A DNA stretch of 64,000 nucleotides, taken from positions 744,001 through 808,000 of the forward strand of contig NZ_CBDEGB010000001.1 in the NCBI RefSeq assembly GCF_965237655.1. Direction: 5' to 3'. The notes under the pieces were generated by a model. That model worked only from the letters and a program-made list of their open reading frames with translations. It searched no databases and was not told the DNA's origin. A program made the translations under genes and the position numbers. This DNA is from Poriferisodalis sp965237655. Its GTDB lineage: Bacteria; Actinomycetota; Acidimicrobiia; Acidimicrobiales; Poriferisodalaceae. Of this stretch, positions 18,409 through 27,964 are shown one piece after another. Positions within the stretch are counted from its first letter, which is position 1. Each line of letters starts with the position of its first letter.

Positions 18409-19191
18409 TCAGTCGCCGAGGTGCTTCATCACGTCGAGCACGTCGTCGGCCTGTGGGTTGCTCATCTCGTTCACGATGCGACCGTCGACGAGGAACACCA
18501 CCCGGTCGCTGTATGACGCCGCCACAGGATCGTGGGTGACCATCACAATCGTCTGTCCCAGTTGCCGCACGGCGGTCCCCATGAATTGCAGGATCTCATC
18601 GCCCGTTCGGCTGTCGAGGTTGCCGGTGGGCTCGTCCGCAAAGACGATCGAAGGATGTCCTGCGAGCGCCCGGGCCACTGCGACGCGTTGCTGCTGGCCG
18701 CCTGAGAGCTCGCTGGGCCGGTGGCTGAGGCGGTCGGTCAGCCCCACTGCTTCCACCACCTCGTCGAGCCATTCACGGTCGACTTCGCGCGCGCCGAGCC
18801 GGCGCGGCAGCACGATGTTCTCGTACGCCGTCAGCGTGGGGACCAGGTTGTAGGCCTGGAAGATGAAGCCCACCCGGTCGCGTCGCAGCAGCGTCAGCTC
18901 TCGTTCGGACAGGTCGGCGAGCGGCACGTCGTCGATGACGACCCCGCCCGAGGTCAGCGTGTCCAGGCCGGCCATGCAGTGCATGAGCGTCGACTTGCCC
19001 GAACCCGATGGCCCCATCACGGCGGTGAACTGGCCCCGGGCGAAGCTCACGTCGAGCCCGTCAAGGGCTCGCACCGCCGTGGGGCCCGAGCCGTAGATCT
19101 TCGAGGCATCCACCGCCTGCGCGGCAACGGCGGAATCGTCGGCGAATTGCACGGCGTGATGAGGTGCAGTGGCTGTTCGAGGGCGAGGCAT
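18409..19191 (-). CDS. ABC transporter ATP-binding protein (LolD/MacB type)
   Basis: This 260-aa ATPase energises the FtsX-type permease encoded directly downstream. Walker A is MGPSGSGKSTL, the signature is LSGGQQQRVAVARAL, and Walker B is IVFADEPTGNLDS with the typical H-switch MVTHDP. The LDS after Walker B and the FIFQAYNLVPTLTAYEN Q-loop are characteristic of the LolD/MacB/FtsE group. The N terminus carries about 25 extra residues. It is divergent from the cyclase gene, and the 102-bp gap holds both promoters. Confidence 0.93.
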   Translation of the reverse strand: MPRPRTATAPHHAVQFADDSAVAAQAVDASKIYGSGPTAVRALDGLDVSFARGQFTAVMGPSGSGKSTLMHCMAGLDTLTSGGVVIDDVPLADLSERELTLLRRDRVGFIFQAYNLVPTLTAYENIVLPRRLGAREVDREWLDEVVEAVGLTDRLSHRPSELSGGQQQRVAVARALAGHPSIVFADEPTGNLDSRTGDEILQFMGTAVRQLGQTIVMVTHDPVAASYSDRVVFLVDGRIVNEMSNPQADDVLDVMKHLGD

Positions 19192-19281
19192 GGCGGAACG
19201 CTACTGCGCGGTTGGGTAGCGTCCTCCGCGGCCAGAGCACTCGCAACCGACGTTCATGCGGTCCGCTTCCTGCGCCGTTTC

Positions 19282-19287
19282 TAGAAT
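19282..19287 (+). promoter_or_regulatory. -10 box TAGAAT, leaderless start of the cyclase gene
   Basis: TAGAAT ends 6 nt before the ATG at 19294, so the transcript probably begins at or next to the start codon. No Shine-Dalgarno sequence is visible. Confidence 0.55.
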
Positions 19288-19293
19288 GCCGCA

Positions 19294-22200
19294 ATGACGT
19301 GCCCTGCTTGCGCTACCGAGGTCCCGCAGGGCGCACGTTTCTGCCCGAGCTGCGGCAACCTGCTCGTGCAGACCGAGGAACGTCGTGTGGTCACGGTGCT
19401 GTTCGCCGATCTGGTCGGGTTCACCTCGATGGGCGAGTCCGCCGACCCCGAAGAGCTGAAGCATCTCGTCGATCAATGCTTCCAGCGGCTCGTGGGCGAT
19501 GTCACCGCGTTCGGAGGCACCGTCGACAAGATCATTGGCGACGCGATCCTTGCCCTGTTCGGCGCGCCCACAGCGCACGAGGACGATCCCGAGCGGGCGC
19601 TGCGCGCCGCGTTCCGGATGCGTCGATCGCTGGAGGCGTTCAGTGCCGAGCGCCGCATGGACCTCCAGATGCGCATCGGCATCAACACGGGTGAAGTGCT
19701 GGTGGGCGCCCTGCGAGCCGGCGGCGACTACACGGCAATGGGTGACACCGTCAACATCGCGAGCCGTCTCCAGACCATCGCCGAAGCGGGCGAAGTGCTG
19801 GTGGGAGACGCCACCCAGGCAGCCACTGTGGGCATCGTCGAGTACACGCCGCGGGGCGAGATCGGCCTGCGGGGTCGCGACGAGCCCGTGACGGTGTTCG
19901 CGGCCAGCGGCGAGCTGGCGCCGCCAGGCCGCCGTCGCAGTGCGTCGCTGTCGCCGCTGGTGGGACGTCACCTCGAGAGCGCCCTGCTGGATGCCGCGAT
20001 CGACACCTCCGTGGCCCGCCGGCGCGCTCAGCTGTGCCAGATCGTGGGCGAAGCCGGCATGGGCAAGACTCGCCTGGCTCGTGAGGCGGCGGAAGGCACC
20101 GTGGAGCGTCACGGCGCGATGGTGCTCGAGAGCATGGCGCTGCCCTATGACGAGACCAACCCGCTGCGCTGCCTGGGCGATGCCATCGCGGCCGCTGCGG
20201 GGGTGAACGCCAGCGATTCGACGGTGCTGGCCACCAGGCGCATCTCGTCGCTCGTGGCCGATGTCCTGCAGAGCACAAACGGCAACTCGAACGGCGTTGC
20301 CAGCTCATCCGACGCCGTCACGTTCGAGGAGATCGACGAGATCACCGATGTGGTGCTGGCCGTGCTCGGGCGGGTCGGCACCGGCGATCCCGCCGAGATC
20401 GAATGGCGCGCCGAGGCTACGTTCCGTTCCCTGCGTCGATTCCTTGGGGCGCTGGCGCGGCGCCAGCCCGTGGTGCTGCTGCTCAGCGATGTGCATTGGG
20501 CAGAGGAACGGCTGCTCAAGGTGCTCGAACAGCTGCTGGCGGCACTGGCCAACCAGCCCTTCATCGTCATCACGACGGCCCGCTGGAACATGGACGAGCA
20601 TCGCTGGACGGTTCCGCCGGGCCGCCACAGCACGGTGGTGCTGAATCTCGACGCGCTCAGTCGTGAGGCCACCGCCGACCTGGTGGCCGAGCTGCTGGGC
20701 GTGAGCGTTCCCAATCACGTGGCTGAGCAGCTCTATGAGCGCAGCGGGGGCAACCCCTTCTTCCTGGAGGAAATGTGCGTCCTGCTGCGCGAGTCGGGCG
20801 TAGTGGGTCCCGGCGCTCGGCCAGACCACGAGGAACGCTCGCTGGCGGAAATGCCCGACACGCTGCGAGGACTGGTTGCGGCCCGCCTCGACACGCTCAG
20901 CCCACCCGAACGCCGTCTGGTGGACGCCGCGTCGGTGATCGGCGGCGGCGGTTCGATCAGCGAGCTGCTGGAGATGACGGCATCGCCCGAACCCGACCCC
21001 AACGCAGAACAGGATCCAGCGATATTTCAGCGACTGGTCGACAAGGACATCTTCACGAGCGAGGCAGACGGCTGGACGTTCCGCAGCGACGTGGTACGCG
21101 ACGTTGCCTACAGCATGCTGACCAAGGCCGGGCGGGCAGAGCGGCACCTCGATGTCGCGCTGTGGTTGGCACAGAACCGCGAGGACCCCTCCAGCGAGTC
21201 GGTCGGGCTGATCGCCGATCACTTCGCTTCGGCCGTCGAGCTCGGCGTAAGTGCCGGCGAGCGAGATCACCGAGACGGCGACGTCTTCGAAGGCGGCATG
21301 ACTGAGGTAGCGATCGAGTGGCTCGGCCGGGCCGGCCGGTGGGCGGCGGCCCGCGACAGCCACTACGCATCGGCGCAGTTCTACCGCCGCGCCATCGAGA
21401 TGCTCGGTGACGCCGACCCGCGGCTCATCGATATGGCACTGGGCCGGGCCGCGGCCCGACTGAGGCTCGGCGAGCTGCATGGCGCCCGGGCCGATGCCGA
21501 GCTGGCACGGGCCATGGCAACCCTGAACGGCAACCGGATCGCCGCGGCGCATGGTTTGCGGGTGCTGGGCGAAGTAGCGCTCGCCGGCGACGAACATGGC
21601 GCCGCCGACAAGCTGCTGGCCGACGCGCTGGATCAGTTCCGCACGATGGGCGAAGTGCGCGAGGCCGCCGAGTCGCTGCGGCTGCGAGGACTTGCGTCGC
21701 TGCGGGCGGGCGATTACGCACGTGCCGACCGCTACATCAACGAGGCAAACGGCACCTTCGCCCATCTCGGCGACGAGAGCGGCGTGGCGTGGTGCCTGCA
21801 GAACCTGGCGTGGCTGTCATTCGAGCAGGGCTTGATCTCCGAGGCCGGTCGCCGGCTGACCACCGCAATCGAACGATTCATCGACTTGGGCGACACCGTC
21901 GGCTTGGCGACCGCCGAAGGCCTGCTGGCGTTCCTGCGGTTCCACTCGGGCGATCGCGACGAGGCCGAGGAGCTGGCCGGCTCGGTGCACACCATTGCCC
22001 ACGAGCGGGGTGAGCGGTTCACCGAGGCGATGATGGATCTGCTGCTGGCGTCGCTCGGGCTGTGGTCGGGACGGGCGCTCGCAGCTGTGGAACGGGCTCG
22101 CGCCGCCGAACAGGTCTTCCGCGATGTCCACAGCGACTTCGGCGTCGTGCAGGCGCTGGGCCTGCTGGGCCGGTCGTACGCCGCAGTGGGCGAACTCCAG

Positions 22201-22998
22201 CGCAGCCGGGCGGTGCTGGCGGAGTGCTTCCAGCGGGCCAGCGACATGCCAGGTCGTCCGCTCGAAGGATTCGCCCGGGCGGTCCGAGCGGGCGCAGCGG
22301 TCCAGATGGGGCACCCAGAGACAGTCACGGACGATCTGGTGCGCGCCGGCTGGGACCGGACGTCTGGGCGCGATCCGCACGCTGGAGCGAGCGGGCCCGA
22401 GCCCACGAAGCGAGCCGAGCGGACCGCAGTGATCGGCCTGCTCGACCTGCAGGTCTCCCTGGGGCTCGCGCTGTTGCAGCTGGGCCGGCCGGCGGACGCG
22501 ATCACAGCACTCGAAGCCGTGAGCTCGGACGACCTGCCGTCCACCTACCTGCACTCCAGCCTGGCCATCGCGTATGCGGCCGTCGGGCGCACGATCGATG
22601 CGTTGGAGCAGTCCCGATTCGCCATGGCAAGCGGCACCGGCACCTATCTCGACATGCGCACCGCCCTCGTGGCCCGTGCGCTCGCGCATGCGCGCGACGC
22701 CGATCGGCCGGCGATGGAGGCTGCGTTCGAGCAGGCCTTGGTGCTCATCGACGCCACCGACAGCCGGCTCAGCCAAGCGGTGGTACGGCTGGCCCGCGCC
22801 ATCGGCCACGAGTCGTTCGAAGCGCCCGACACGGCTGCGCTGCGCTCGGAGGCGGAGGTGGCGATGGCTCAGCTCGGAGCACGCCCGAGCGGCTGGGAAA
22901 CGGCGTTCCGGCTGGCCGCGGGCCTCGAAGCAGCGGCACCCGCCATCACTGGCCCGCTGCCCGAGGCGATTCCGTTCCCCGGCGAGGCGGACCTGTAG
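19294..22998 (+). CDS. Class III adenylate/guanylate cyclase with AAA ATPase and TPR-like repeats
   Basis: This 1234-aa regulator begins with a zinc ribbon (CPACATEVPQGARFCPSCG, residues 3-21). A class III nucleotide cyclase domain follows (about 28-200; VTVLFADLVGFTSMGE with a metal-binding Asp, and GDAILALFGAP). Next come a signal-transducing AAA/STAND ATPase (Walker A GEAGMGKT near residue 251, VVLLLSDVHWAEE as Walker B), and then a long alpha-helical TPR-type repeat region to the C terminus. This architecture is frequent in actinobacteria. It probably makes cAMP in response to a ligand sensed by the repeats; the ligand is unknown. The stop codon TAG lies inside the -10 box of the next gene. 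Confidence 0.88.
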   Translation: MTCPACATEVPQGARFCPSCGNLLVQTEERRVVTVLFADLVGFTSMGESADPEELKHLVDQCFQRLVGDVTAFGGTVDKIIGDAILALFGAPTAHEDDPERALRAAFRMRRSLEAFSAERRMDLQMRIGINTGEVLVGALRAGGDYTAMGDTVNIASRLQTIAEAGEVLVGDATQAATVGIVEYTPRGEIGLRGRDEPVTVFAASGELAPPGRRRSASLSPLVGRHLESALLDAAIDTSVARRRAQLCQIVGEAGMGKTRLAREAAEGTVERHGAMVLESMALPYDETNPLRCLGDAIAAAAGVNASDSTVLATRRISSLVADVLQSTNGNSNGVASSSDAVTFEEIDEITDVVLAVLGRVGTGDPAEIEWRAEATFRSLRRFLGALARRQPVVLLLSDVHWAEERLLKVLEQLLAALANQPFIVITTARWNMDEHRWTVPPGRHSTVVLNLDALSREATADLVAELLGVSVPNHVAEQLYERSGGNPFFLEEMCVLLRESGVVGPGARPDHEERSLAEMPDTLRGLVAARLDTLSPPERRLVDAASVIGGGGSISELLEMTASPEPDPNAEQDPAIFQRLVDKDIFTSEADGWTFRSDVVRDVAYSMLTKAGRAERHLDVALWLAQNREDPSSESVGLIADHFASAVELGVSAGERDHRDGDVFEGGMTEVAIEWLGRAGRWAAARDSHYASAQFYRRAIEMLGDADPRLIDMALGRAAARLRLGELHGARADAELARAMATLNGNRIAAAHGLRVLGEVALAGDEHGAADKLLADALDQFRTMGEVREAAESLRLRGLASLRAGDYARADRYINEANGTFAHLGDESGVAWCLQNLAWLSFEQGLISEAGRRLTTAIERFIDLGDTVGLATAEGLLAFLRFHSGDRDEAEELAGSVHTIAHERGERFTEAMMDLLLASLGLWSGRALAAVERARAAEQVFRDVHSDFGVVQALGLLGRSYAAVGELQRSRAVLAECFQRASDMPGRPLEGFARAVRAGAAVQMGHPETVTDDLVRAGWDRTSGRDPHAGASGPEPTKRAERTAVIGLLDLQVSLGLALLQLGRPADAITALEAVSSDDLPSTYLHSSLAIAYAAVGRTIDALEQSRFAMASGTGTYLDMRTALVARALAHARDADRPAMEAAFEQALVLIDATDSRLSQAVVRLARAIGHESFEAPDTAALRSEAEVAMAQLGARPSGWETAFRLAAGLEAAAPAITGPLPEAIPFPGEADL

Positions 22999-23001
22999 GG
23001 T
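22996..23001 (+). promoter_or_regulatory. -10 box TAGGGT overlapping the cyclase stop codon
   Basis: TAGGGT lies 6 nt before the ATG at 23008 and its first three bases are the stop codon of the cyclase gene. It would give a leaderless transcript for the B12-binding protein. Confidence 0.45.
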
Positions 23002-23007
23002 CGCCGC

Positions 23008-23421
23008 ATGTCTGCGCAGGCTCAGGGCGGAAGGGTGCTGATTGCGAAGCTCGGTCTCGACGGCCACGACCGCGGGGTCAAGGTCGTGGCCCGGATGCTG
23101 CGAGACGCCGGCTTCGAGGTGATCTACACCGGCCTGTTCCAGACCCCCGAGAGCGTGGTCGCGGCCGCCATCGACGAGGACGTGGACGCCATCGGGGTTT
23201 CCATGCTGTCGGGCGCCCATGAGGCATTGATGCCGCTGGTTGTCCAACGCCTGCGCGAAGCGGGCGCCGAGGGCATCCCGGTCATTCTCGGCGGCATCGT
23301 GCCCGGTGCTGACCTCGAGGCGATGGCTGAGGCCGGCGTGGCAGCGGTGCTGACCCCGGGCGCCACCTCCGATGAAGTGGTGGCCGCCGTGCGTGGCGCC
23401 ATCGACCGATCTCGCGAGTGA
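23008..23421 (+). CDS. Cobalamin-binding domain protein (methylmalonyl-CoA mutase small-domain type)
   Basis: This 137-aa protein is a stand-alone B12-binding domain. It has the base-off motif DGHDRG (DxHxxG, His as the lower cobalt ligand), then SMLSGAH and GGIVPG, which complete the Rossmann-like cobalamin pocket. Such small subunits combine with a separate mutase large subunit, for example methylmalonyl-CoA or another acyl-CoA mutase. The partner is not in this window. The neighbouring hydroxyacyl-CoA dehydrogenase and enoyl-CoA hydratase fit an acyl-CoA metabolic context. Confidence 0.88.
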   Translation: MSAQAQGGRVLIAKLGLDGHDRGVKVVARMLRDAGFEVIYTGLFQTPESVVAAAIDEDVDAIGVSMLSGAHEALMPLVVQRLREAGAEGIPVILGGIVPGADLEAMAEAGVAAVLTPGATSDEVVAAVRGAIDRSRE

Positions 23422-23481
23422 CAACCTGAGCGTTGGCTGAGCAAATACCGGCCTACCGGCAGGCAAACGCAGACAGACCGG

Positions 23482-23487
23482 TAGATT
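23482..23487 (+). promoter_or_regulatory. -10 box TAGATT that decides the start of the dehydrogenase gene
   Basis: TAGATT lies 7 nt before the GTG at 23495, the leaderless spacing. This favours GTG 23495 over the TTG at 23486 and the ATG at 23501. Confidence 0.5.
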
Positions 23488-23494
23488 GCCCGTC

Positions 23495-24355
23495 GTGCCT
23501 ATGGAGCGAATTGGGGTGGTGGGCTGCGGCCTGATGGGGTCCGGCATCGCCGAGGTAGCTGCTCGCAGCGGTTGCGACGTCAAGATTGTCGAAGTCGACG
23601 AGGATGCACTCGCGGCCGGCATGGCACGCATCGAGAAGAGCCTGAACCGCGCGGTCAACGCCGGCAAGCTCGACGACGCCGGGAGGGAAGCAGCGCTCGG
23701 CTCCCTGTCGTTCGGGCTCGACCTCGACGATCTGGCCGATCGAGAGTTTGTGATCGAGGCGATCGTCGAATCCGAGGCGGCCAAGCTGGATGTGTTCGGC
23801 CGGCTGTCGAAGGTGCTCACCGATCCCAACGCCGTGTTGGCGTCCAACACCTCGGCCATCCCGATCATGAAGCTGGCGATGGCAACCGACCGGCCCTCGC
23901 AGGTCATCGGCATGCACTTCTTCAACCCGGTGCCCGTGATGGGGCTTGTCGAAGTCATCTCCTCGCTGCTGACCGCCGAGGAGACCGCCCAGAAATGCCG
24001 GAAGTTCGCTACTGAACGGCTCGGCAAGCGGGTGGTGGACAGCGGGGACCGGGCCGGCTTCGTGGTGAACGCCCTGCTGATCCCCTACATCCTGTCCGCC
24101 ATCCGGATGCTCGAATCCGGCTTCGCCTCGACCGAGGACATCGACGCCGGCATGGTGCTGGGGTGCAATCACCCGATGGGCCCGCTGGCCCTGTGCGACC
24201 TCATCGGCCTCGACACGACGCTGGCGGTGGCAGAGTCGCTCTACGAGGAGTTCCGCGAGCAGCTCTACGCACCGCCGCCGATGCTCAGCCGCATGTGCGA
24301 CGCCGGCCTGCTGGGTCGCAAGACCGGCCGGGGCTTCTACACCTACGGCGGCTAG
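23495..24355 (+). CDS. 3-hydroxybutyryl-CoA (3-hydroxyacyl-CoA) dehydrogenase
   Basis: This 286-aa NAD(P)-dependent dehydrogenase oxidises 3-hydroxyacyl-CoA to 3-oxoacyl-CoA in fatty-acid or butanoate metabolism. The N terminus IGVVGCGLMGSGIAEV is the dinucleotide-binding motif. The catalytic His lies in IGMHFFNPVPVMGLVEV with the Glu partner, and the C-terminal dimer domain contains NHPMGPLALCDLIGLD and ends with GRGFYTYGG. Length is typical. The next gene begins on the base after its stop codon, so they are probably cotranslated. Confidence 0.93.
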   Translation: MPMERIGVVGCGLMGSGIAEVAARSGCDVKIVEVDEDALAAGMARIEKSLNRAVNAGKLDDAGREAALGSLSFGLDLDDLADREFVIEAIVESEAAKLDVFGRLSKVLTDPNAVLASNTSAIPIMKLAMATDRPSQVIGMHFFNPVPVMGLVEVISSLLTAEETAQKCRKFATERLGKRVVDSGDRAGFVVNALLIPYILSAIRMLESGFASTEDIDAGMVLGCNHPMGPLALCDLIGLDTTLAVAESLYEEFREQLYAPPPMLSRMCDAGLLGRKTGRGFYTYGG

Positions 24356-25375
24356 ATGTCTCCCGCTGGCATCGATGCCCCGGCGGTGAGCGCCTGGTTC
24401 GCCCGCCATGTCCCGCAGGCTGCCCAGCCGCTTCGCTTCGAGCTCATCGCGGGCGGGCATTCGAATCTGACCTACCGGGTGCATTGCGCTGACGGCGATT
24501 CGGTGGTGCTGCGCCGCCCGCCGCTGGGGCACGTGCTGGCCACAGCGCACGACATGTCCCGTGAGCACAAGATCATTTCGGGAGTGGGGCAGACCGACGT
24601 ACCGGTGCCTCGTGCGATCGCGCTGTGTACTGATGAGGGCGTGAACGGGGCGCCGTTCTACCTCATGAGCTACGAAGAAGGCGCAGTGCTCCACTCGGCG
24701 GACGAATCCGAGCTCGTTCTCGATGCCGAGCGCATGTCGTTGAGTCGCCGGGTGGCTGACGTGCTGGCCGAACTGCACGCGATCGAACCCGATGACGTGG
24801 GCCTGGGCGACCTGGGGCGCCGGGAGGACTACCTCGGGCGGCAGATGCGACGTTGGACCCGTCAATGGGAGCAGTCCAAGACGCGCGAACTGCCGATCAT
24901 GGACGAATTGGCCACCGAGCTCGACGCCCGCAAGCCCGAACAGATCGGCTCGGCCATCGTCCATGGCGACTACCGGCTGGGCAACATGCTGTCGAGCGCC
25001 GGGGACATCGTGGCGGTGCTCGACTGGGAGTTGTGCACGCTGGGCGACCCGATGGCCGACGTGGGGTTCCTGATGAACAACTGGGTGTCACCCGATGAGC
25101 AATCGGCTGGCACGTCTGCGCCCACGCAGGCGGGCGGCTTTGCGGCCCGCAGCGACATGCTGGATTGGTACGCCGATGCGTCCGGGCGTGACGTGTCGAA
25201 TATCGACTACTACCGCGCGTTTTCGTATTGGCGATTGGCTGCTATATCCGAAGGAGTGCTGAACCGGTACCTGCGCGGCGTGATGGCCGACGCTGAAGAA
25301 ACCGACACAGACGTGTTCCGCCAAAGCGTCGATTTCCTGTCGGCGAGCGCAGCCGAGCGGCTCGCCATCAGGTGA
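24356..25375 (+). CDS. Phosphotransferase family protein (APH fold, ACAD10-like)
   Basis: This 339-aa protein has the aminoglycoside-phosphotransferase/choline-kinase fold: a glycine-rich N-lobe (IAGGHSNLTYRV), the catalytic loop IVHGDYRLGNML (Asp base, Asn metal ligand), and the metal-binding DWELCTLGDPMADVG. Genes of this type commonly travel with acyl-CoA dehydrogenase and 3-hydroxyacyl-CoA dehydrogenase genes and are related to the N-terminal domain of ACAD10/11, which phosphorylates 4-hydroxyacyl-CoA. The direct junction with the dehydrogenase gene supports such an acyl-CoA role over antibiotic resistance, which is an inference. Confidence 0.88.
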   Translation: MSPAGIDAPAVSAWFARHVPQAAQPLRFELIAGGHSNLTYRVHCADGDSVVLRRPPLGHVLATAHDMSREHKIISGVGQTDVPVPRAIALCTDEGVNGAPFYLMSYEEGAVLHSADESELVLDAERMSLSRRVADVLAELHAIEPDDVGLGDLGRREDYLGRQMRRWTRQWEQSKTRELPIMDELATELDARKPEQIGSAIVHGDYRLGNMLSSAGDIVAVLDWELCTLGDPMADVGFLMNNWVSPDEQSAGTSAPTQAGGFAARSDMLDWYADASGRDVSNIDYYRAFSYWRLAAISEGVLNRYLRGVMADAEETDTDVFRQSVDFLSASAAERLAIR

Positions 25376-25394
25376 CGGTGACGGCTGATCGCTG

Positions 25395-26969
25395 ATGGAA
25401 CAGGGTCCCGACAGCCGACCCGAAACCGGCGACCCGGCGCGGGATCCCCAGCCCGATGCTGAGCCGGCAGCCGAGACGCAGGATGGGTCGTCCCGAGGTG
25501 CGTCGGTGCGAGAGCCGCTGGCGCGGCCGGGATGCCTGCTGGCAGGAATTGCCGGAGCGGTGGGCGCGCTGGCGGGTGCGCTGATCGCGGGACTGATCCT
25601 GCTGGTGGCATTGAGCGGCGACGACTCGGATGTCGCCAGGCCGACCGACACGGTCACGGTGGCCGAGACGAAGGCCGGTTCGGCGTCGCCGGCTGCCGCC
25701 GACACGTCCGAGATGTCTGAGCCGACCAGCACCACACGGGCCGAGACGGCTCCCGAGTCGACCAGTCCTGATTCGGCCGCCGCCGATGACGAGCCGGTGA
25801 GCGACAGCGCTCCTGTCTTGGGGGACGATGCCTACCCGGCGCTTGAACCCACTGTCGTCGCTGAGTACTGGGCGCGGCTGCTCACCGGTGAGGAGATCGA
25901 GCCAGGCTCGCCGTTGGGAAGCCGCATCGAAGGCATCAACATCAAGGCCGTTCTCGAGGCGGTCCAGGAATCGGTCGTCATCGTGAAGGTCACAACCGAT
26001 GAGGGCGACGTCACAGGCTCCGGCTTCATCGTGACCCCGCAGGGGCGCATCGTCACCAACGCCCACGTGGTCGAGAACGCGAACAGGGTGGACGTGCGGT
26101 TCTTCGGGGGCGAGCTGGTGCCTGCTCGGGTCATGATCACCGATCCCGCGCGGGATCTCGCGGTGCTTCAGGTCGACCGGGACGGCCTGCCGACGGTGCG
26201 GCTCGGCTCCACTGACGGTGTGGAAGTCGGCGACGAGGTGATTGCCATCGGCAATGCCCTCGACATCATCGGCGAGCCGACCGTCACGTCGGGAATCGTG
26301 TCGGGCCTCAACCGCTACATCGAATTCGAGGACGGGAAGCGGTTGGTGCGTCTCATCCAGACCGACGCTGCCATCAACCCCGGCAACTCAGGTGGACCGC
26401 TCGTCAACGCCGCCGGAGAAGTCATCGGGGTCAATACGGCGATTGCCCGGAGGCTCTCCGCAGGCATCGGACTCGCCGAAGGCATCGGATACGCCATCTC
26501 GATCGATCATGCTCGACCGATCATCGACCTGCTGCTCGAGGGCGTGGTGCAGGCCAAGGCCTACCTCGGCGTGCGCATCGTCTCGGTCGAGGACTGGATC
26601 AATCGGGACGATCCGCCCGATGCCGACGATACGGAGCCGGACGGCGGGATCGGCGATTTGGGTCCGGTGACGGTGGAGCCGGGACCCGACCCCGACGACG
26701 AACTCGCCGATATCGAGGTTGCGCCCCAGGTCACGTACGGGGCGCTCGTCGTCGGCATCGACCCTGGCGAAGCTGCCGATCGGGCGGGTATCGAGCGGGG
26801 CGACGTGATCGTCGAATTCGAAGGCGAGACGATCCGGACGAGCAACGACCTGGTGGTGGAGATCTTGGCGCGGCTGCCGGGCGATCGGGTCGAGATGGGC
26901 GTGATCGGCCTCGACGGGAGGCTGCGGTCGGTCGACCTGGAACTGGGTTCCTTCGAGTCAGAGGAGTAG
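25395..26969 (+). CDS. htrA: HtrA/DegP-type membrane-anchored serine protease
   Basis: This 524-aa S1C protease consists of a short cytoplasmic N terminus, one transmembrane helix (about residues 47-75), a Ser/Thr/Asp-rich linker, a trypsin-like domain and a PDZ domain. The catalytic triad is His in TNAHVVEN, Asp in DPARDLAVL and Ser in NPGNSGGPL. The PDZ domain (GALVVGIDPGEAADRAGIERGD) follows an acidic Pro/Asp-rich insert. It should degrade misfolded proteins outside the membrane. The gene begins 19 bp after the phosphotransferase gene. Confidence 0.92.
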   Translation: MEQGPDSRPETGDPARDPQPDAEPAAETQDGSSRGASVREPLARPGCLLAGIAGAVGALAGALIAGLILLVALSGDDSDVARPTDTVTVAETKAGSASPAAADTSEMSEPTSTTRAETAPESTSPDSAAADDEPVSDSAPVLGDDAYPALEPTVVAEYWARLLTGEEIEPGSPLGSRIEGINIKAVLEAVQESVVIVKVTTDEGDVTGSGFIVTPQGRIVTNAHVVENANRVDVRFFGGELVPARVMITDPARDLAVLQVDRDGLPTVRLGSTDGVEVGDEVIAIGNALDIIGEPTVTSGIVSGLNRYIEFEDGKRLVRLIQTDAAINPGNSGGPLVNAAGEVIGVNTAIARRLSAGIGLAEGIGYAISIDHARPIIDLLLEGVVQAKAYLGVRIVSVEDWINRDDPPDADDTEPDGGIGDLGPVTVEPGPDPDDELADIEVAPQVTYGALVVGIDPGEAADRAGIERGDVIVEFEGETIRTSNDLVVEILARLPGDRVEMGVIGLDGRLRSVDLELGSFESEE

Positions 26970-27047
26970 ATGCTCCGGCCGGTGAGTCGCTCAGCGCGTC
27001 TCGCACGTGTTCGCGATACTGCGGGCCACGACCAACAAGGGAGCGTC

Positions 27048-27878
27048 ATGACAGATCGAGTCTTCGACACCGGAACCGACGACATCGTCGTCGAGGTGAC
27101 CGACGGCGTGATGACCATCACGCTGAATCGTCCCGAACGCCGCAATGCGATGTCCACTCCGATGATGGACGGACTGATCACTGCGATCGCCGACGCCGAG
27201 GTGGCCTCCGATGTGGGCGCACTGGTGCTGACCGGGGCCGGCGGGGCCTTCTGCGCCGGCGGCGACGTCAAGGGCATGGCCGCCGCTGGCGGCGAGGGCG
27301 GCGGCAGCCCACTGCAGTACGACGCCCGGGTGCACCGGCAGCGGCGCAGCCAGCGCGACACCTCCGGGAAGCTGTACGAGATGCCCAAGCCGACCATTGC
27401 TGCGCTGGGAGGCGCTGCGGCGGGGGCGGGCCTGTCCATGGCACTGGCGTGCGACCTGCGCTACGCGTCGCCGAATGCCGTGATCACGACGGCGTTTGCC
27501 CGGGTGGGTTTCAGCGGCGACTACGGCGGCACGTGGTTCATGTCGCGCCTGATCGGCTCGGCCAAGGCCCGCGAGCTGTATTACCTGTCTGACCGGGTCG
27601 ACATGGACCAAGCGGTGTCATTGGGCTTGGTGAACGGCGTGTTCTCCGCCGAGAGCCTGATGGACGAGGTGGGAGCCATTGCGCGGCGGCTGGCCAACGG
27701 CCCGACCGTGGCGTTCCGGTACATGAAGGAGAACCTGAACCGGGCCGTCAACGGCGACATGGGCGAATGCTTGGACATGGAAGCTGCCCACCACATCCAC
27801 TGCGGACAGACCGACGACCACAAGGAAGCGGCGCAAGCTTTCGTGGACAAGCGCGAGCCGGTCTTCCACGGCCGTTGA
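27048..27878 (+). CDS. Enoyl-CoA hydratase/isomerase
   Basis: This 276-aa crotonase-fold enzyme hydrates 2-enoyl-CoA in beta-oxidation. It has the CoA-binding LNRPERRNAM, the first oxyanion-hole segment GAGGAFCAGGDVKGM and the second AALGGAAAGAGLSMALACDL. The catalytic Glu positions of classic hydratases read differently (VGFSGDYGGTW), so the exact reaction is open; it could be an isomerase. The ATG at 27048 is preceded by AAGGGAG, a good ribosome-binding site. An in-frame upstream extension to 26970 was rejected for this reason. Confidence 0.9.
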   Translation: MTDRVFDTGTDDIVVEVTDGVMTITLNRPERRNAMSTPMMDGLITAIADAEVASDVGALVLTGAGGAFCAGGDVKGMAAAGGEGGGSPLQYDARVHRQRRSQRDTSGKLYEMPKPTIAALGGAAAGAGLSMALACDLRYASPNAVITTAFARVGFSGDYGGTWFMSRLIGSAKARELYYLSDRVDMDQAVSLGLVNGVFSAESLMDEVGAIARRLANGPTVAFRYMKENLNRAVNGDMGECLDMEAAHHIHCGQTDDHKEAAQAFVDKREPVFHGR

Positions 27879-27964
27879 TCAACTCGCCGTGAGAGCGGGC
27901 CGATAACAGCTTCTCTAACTGCTGTTCGATTCTTGGGGCTGTCGGCGCAGGCTGCGCCGTACGC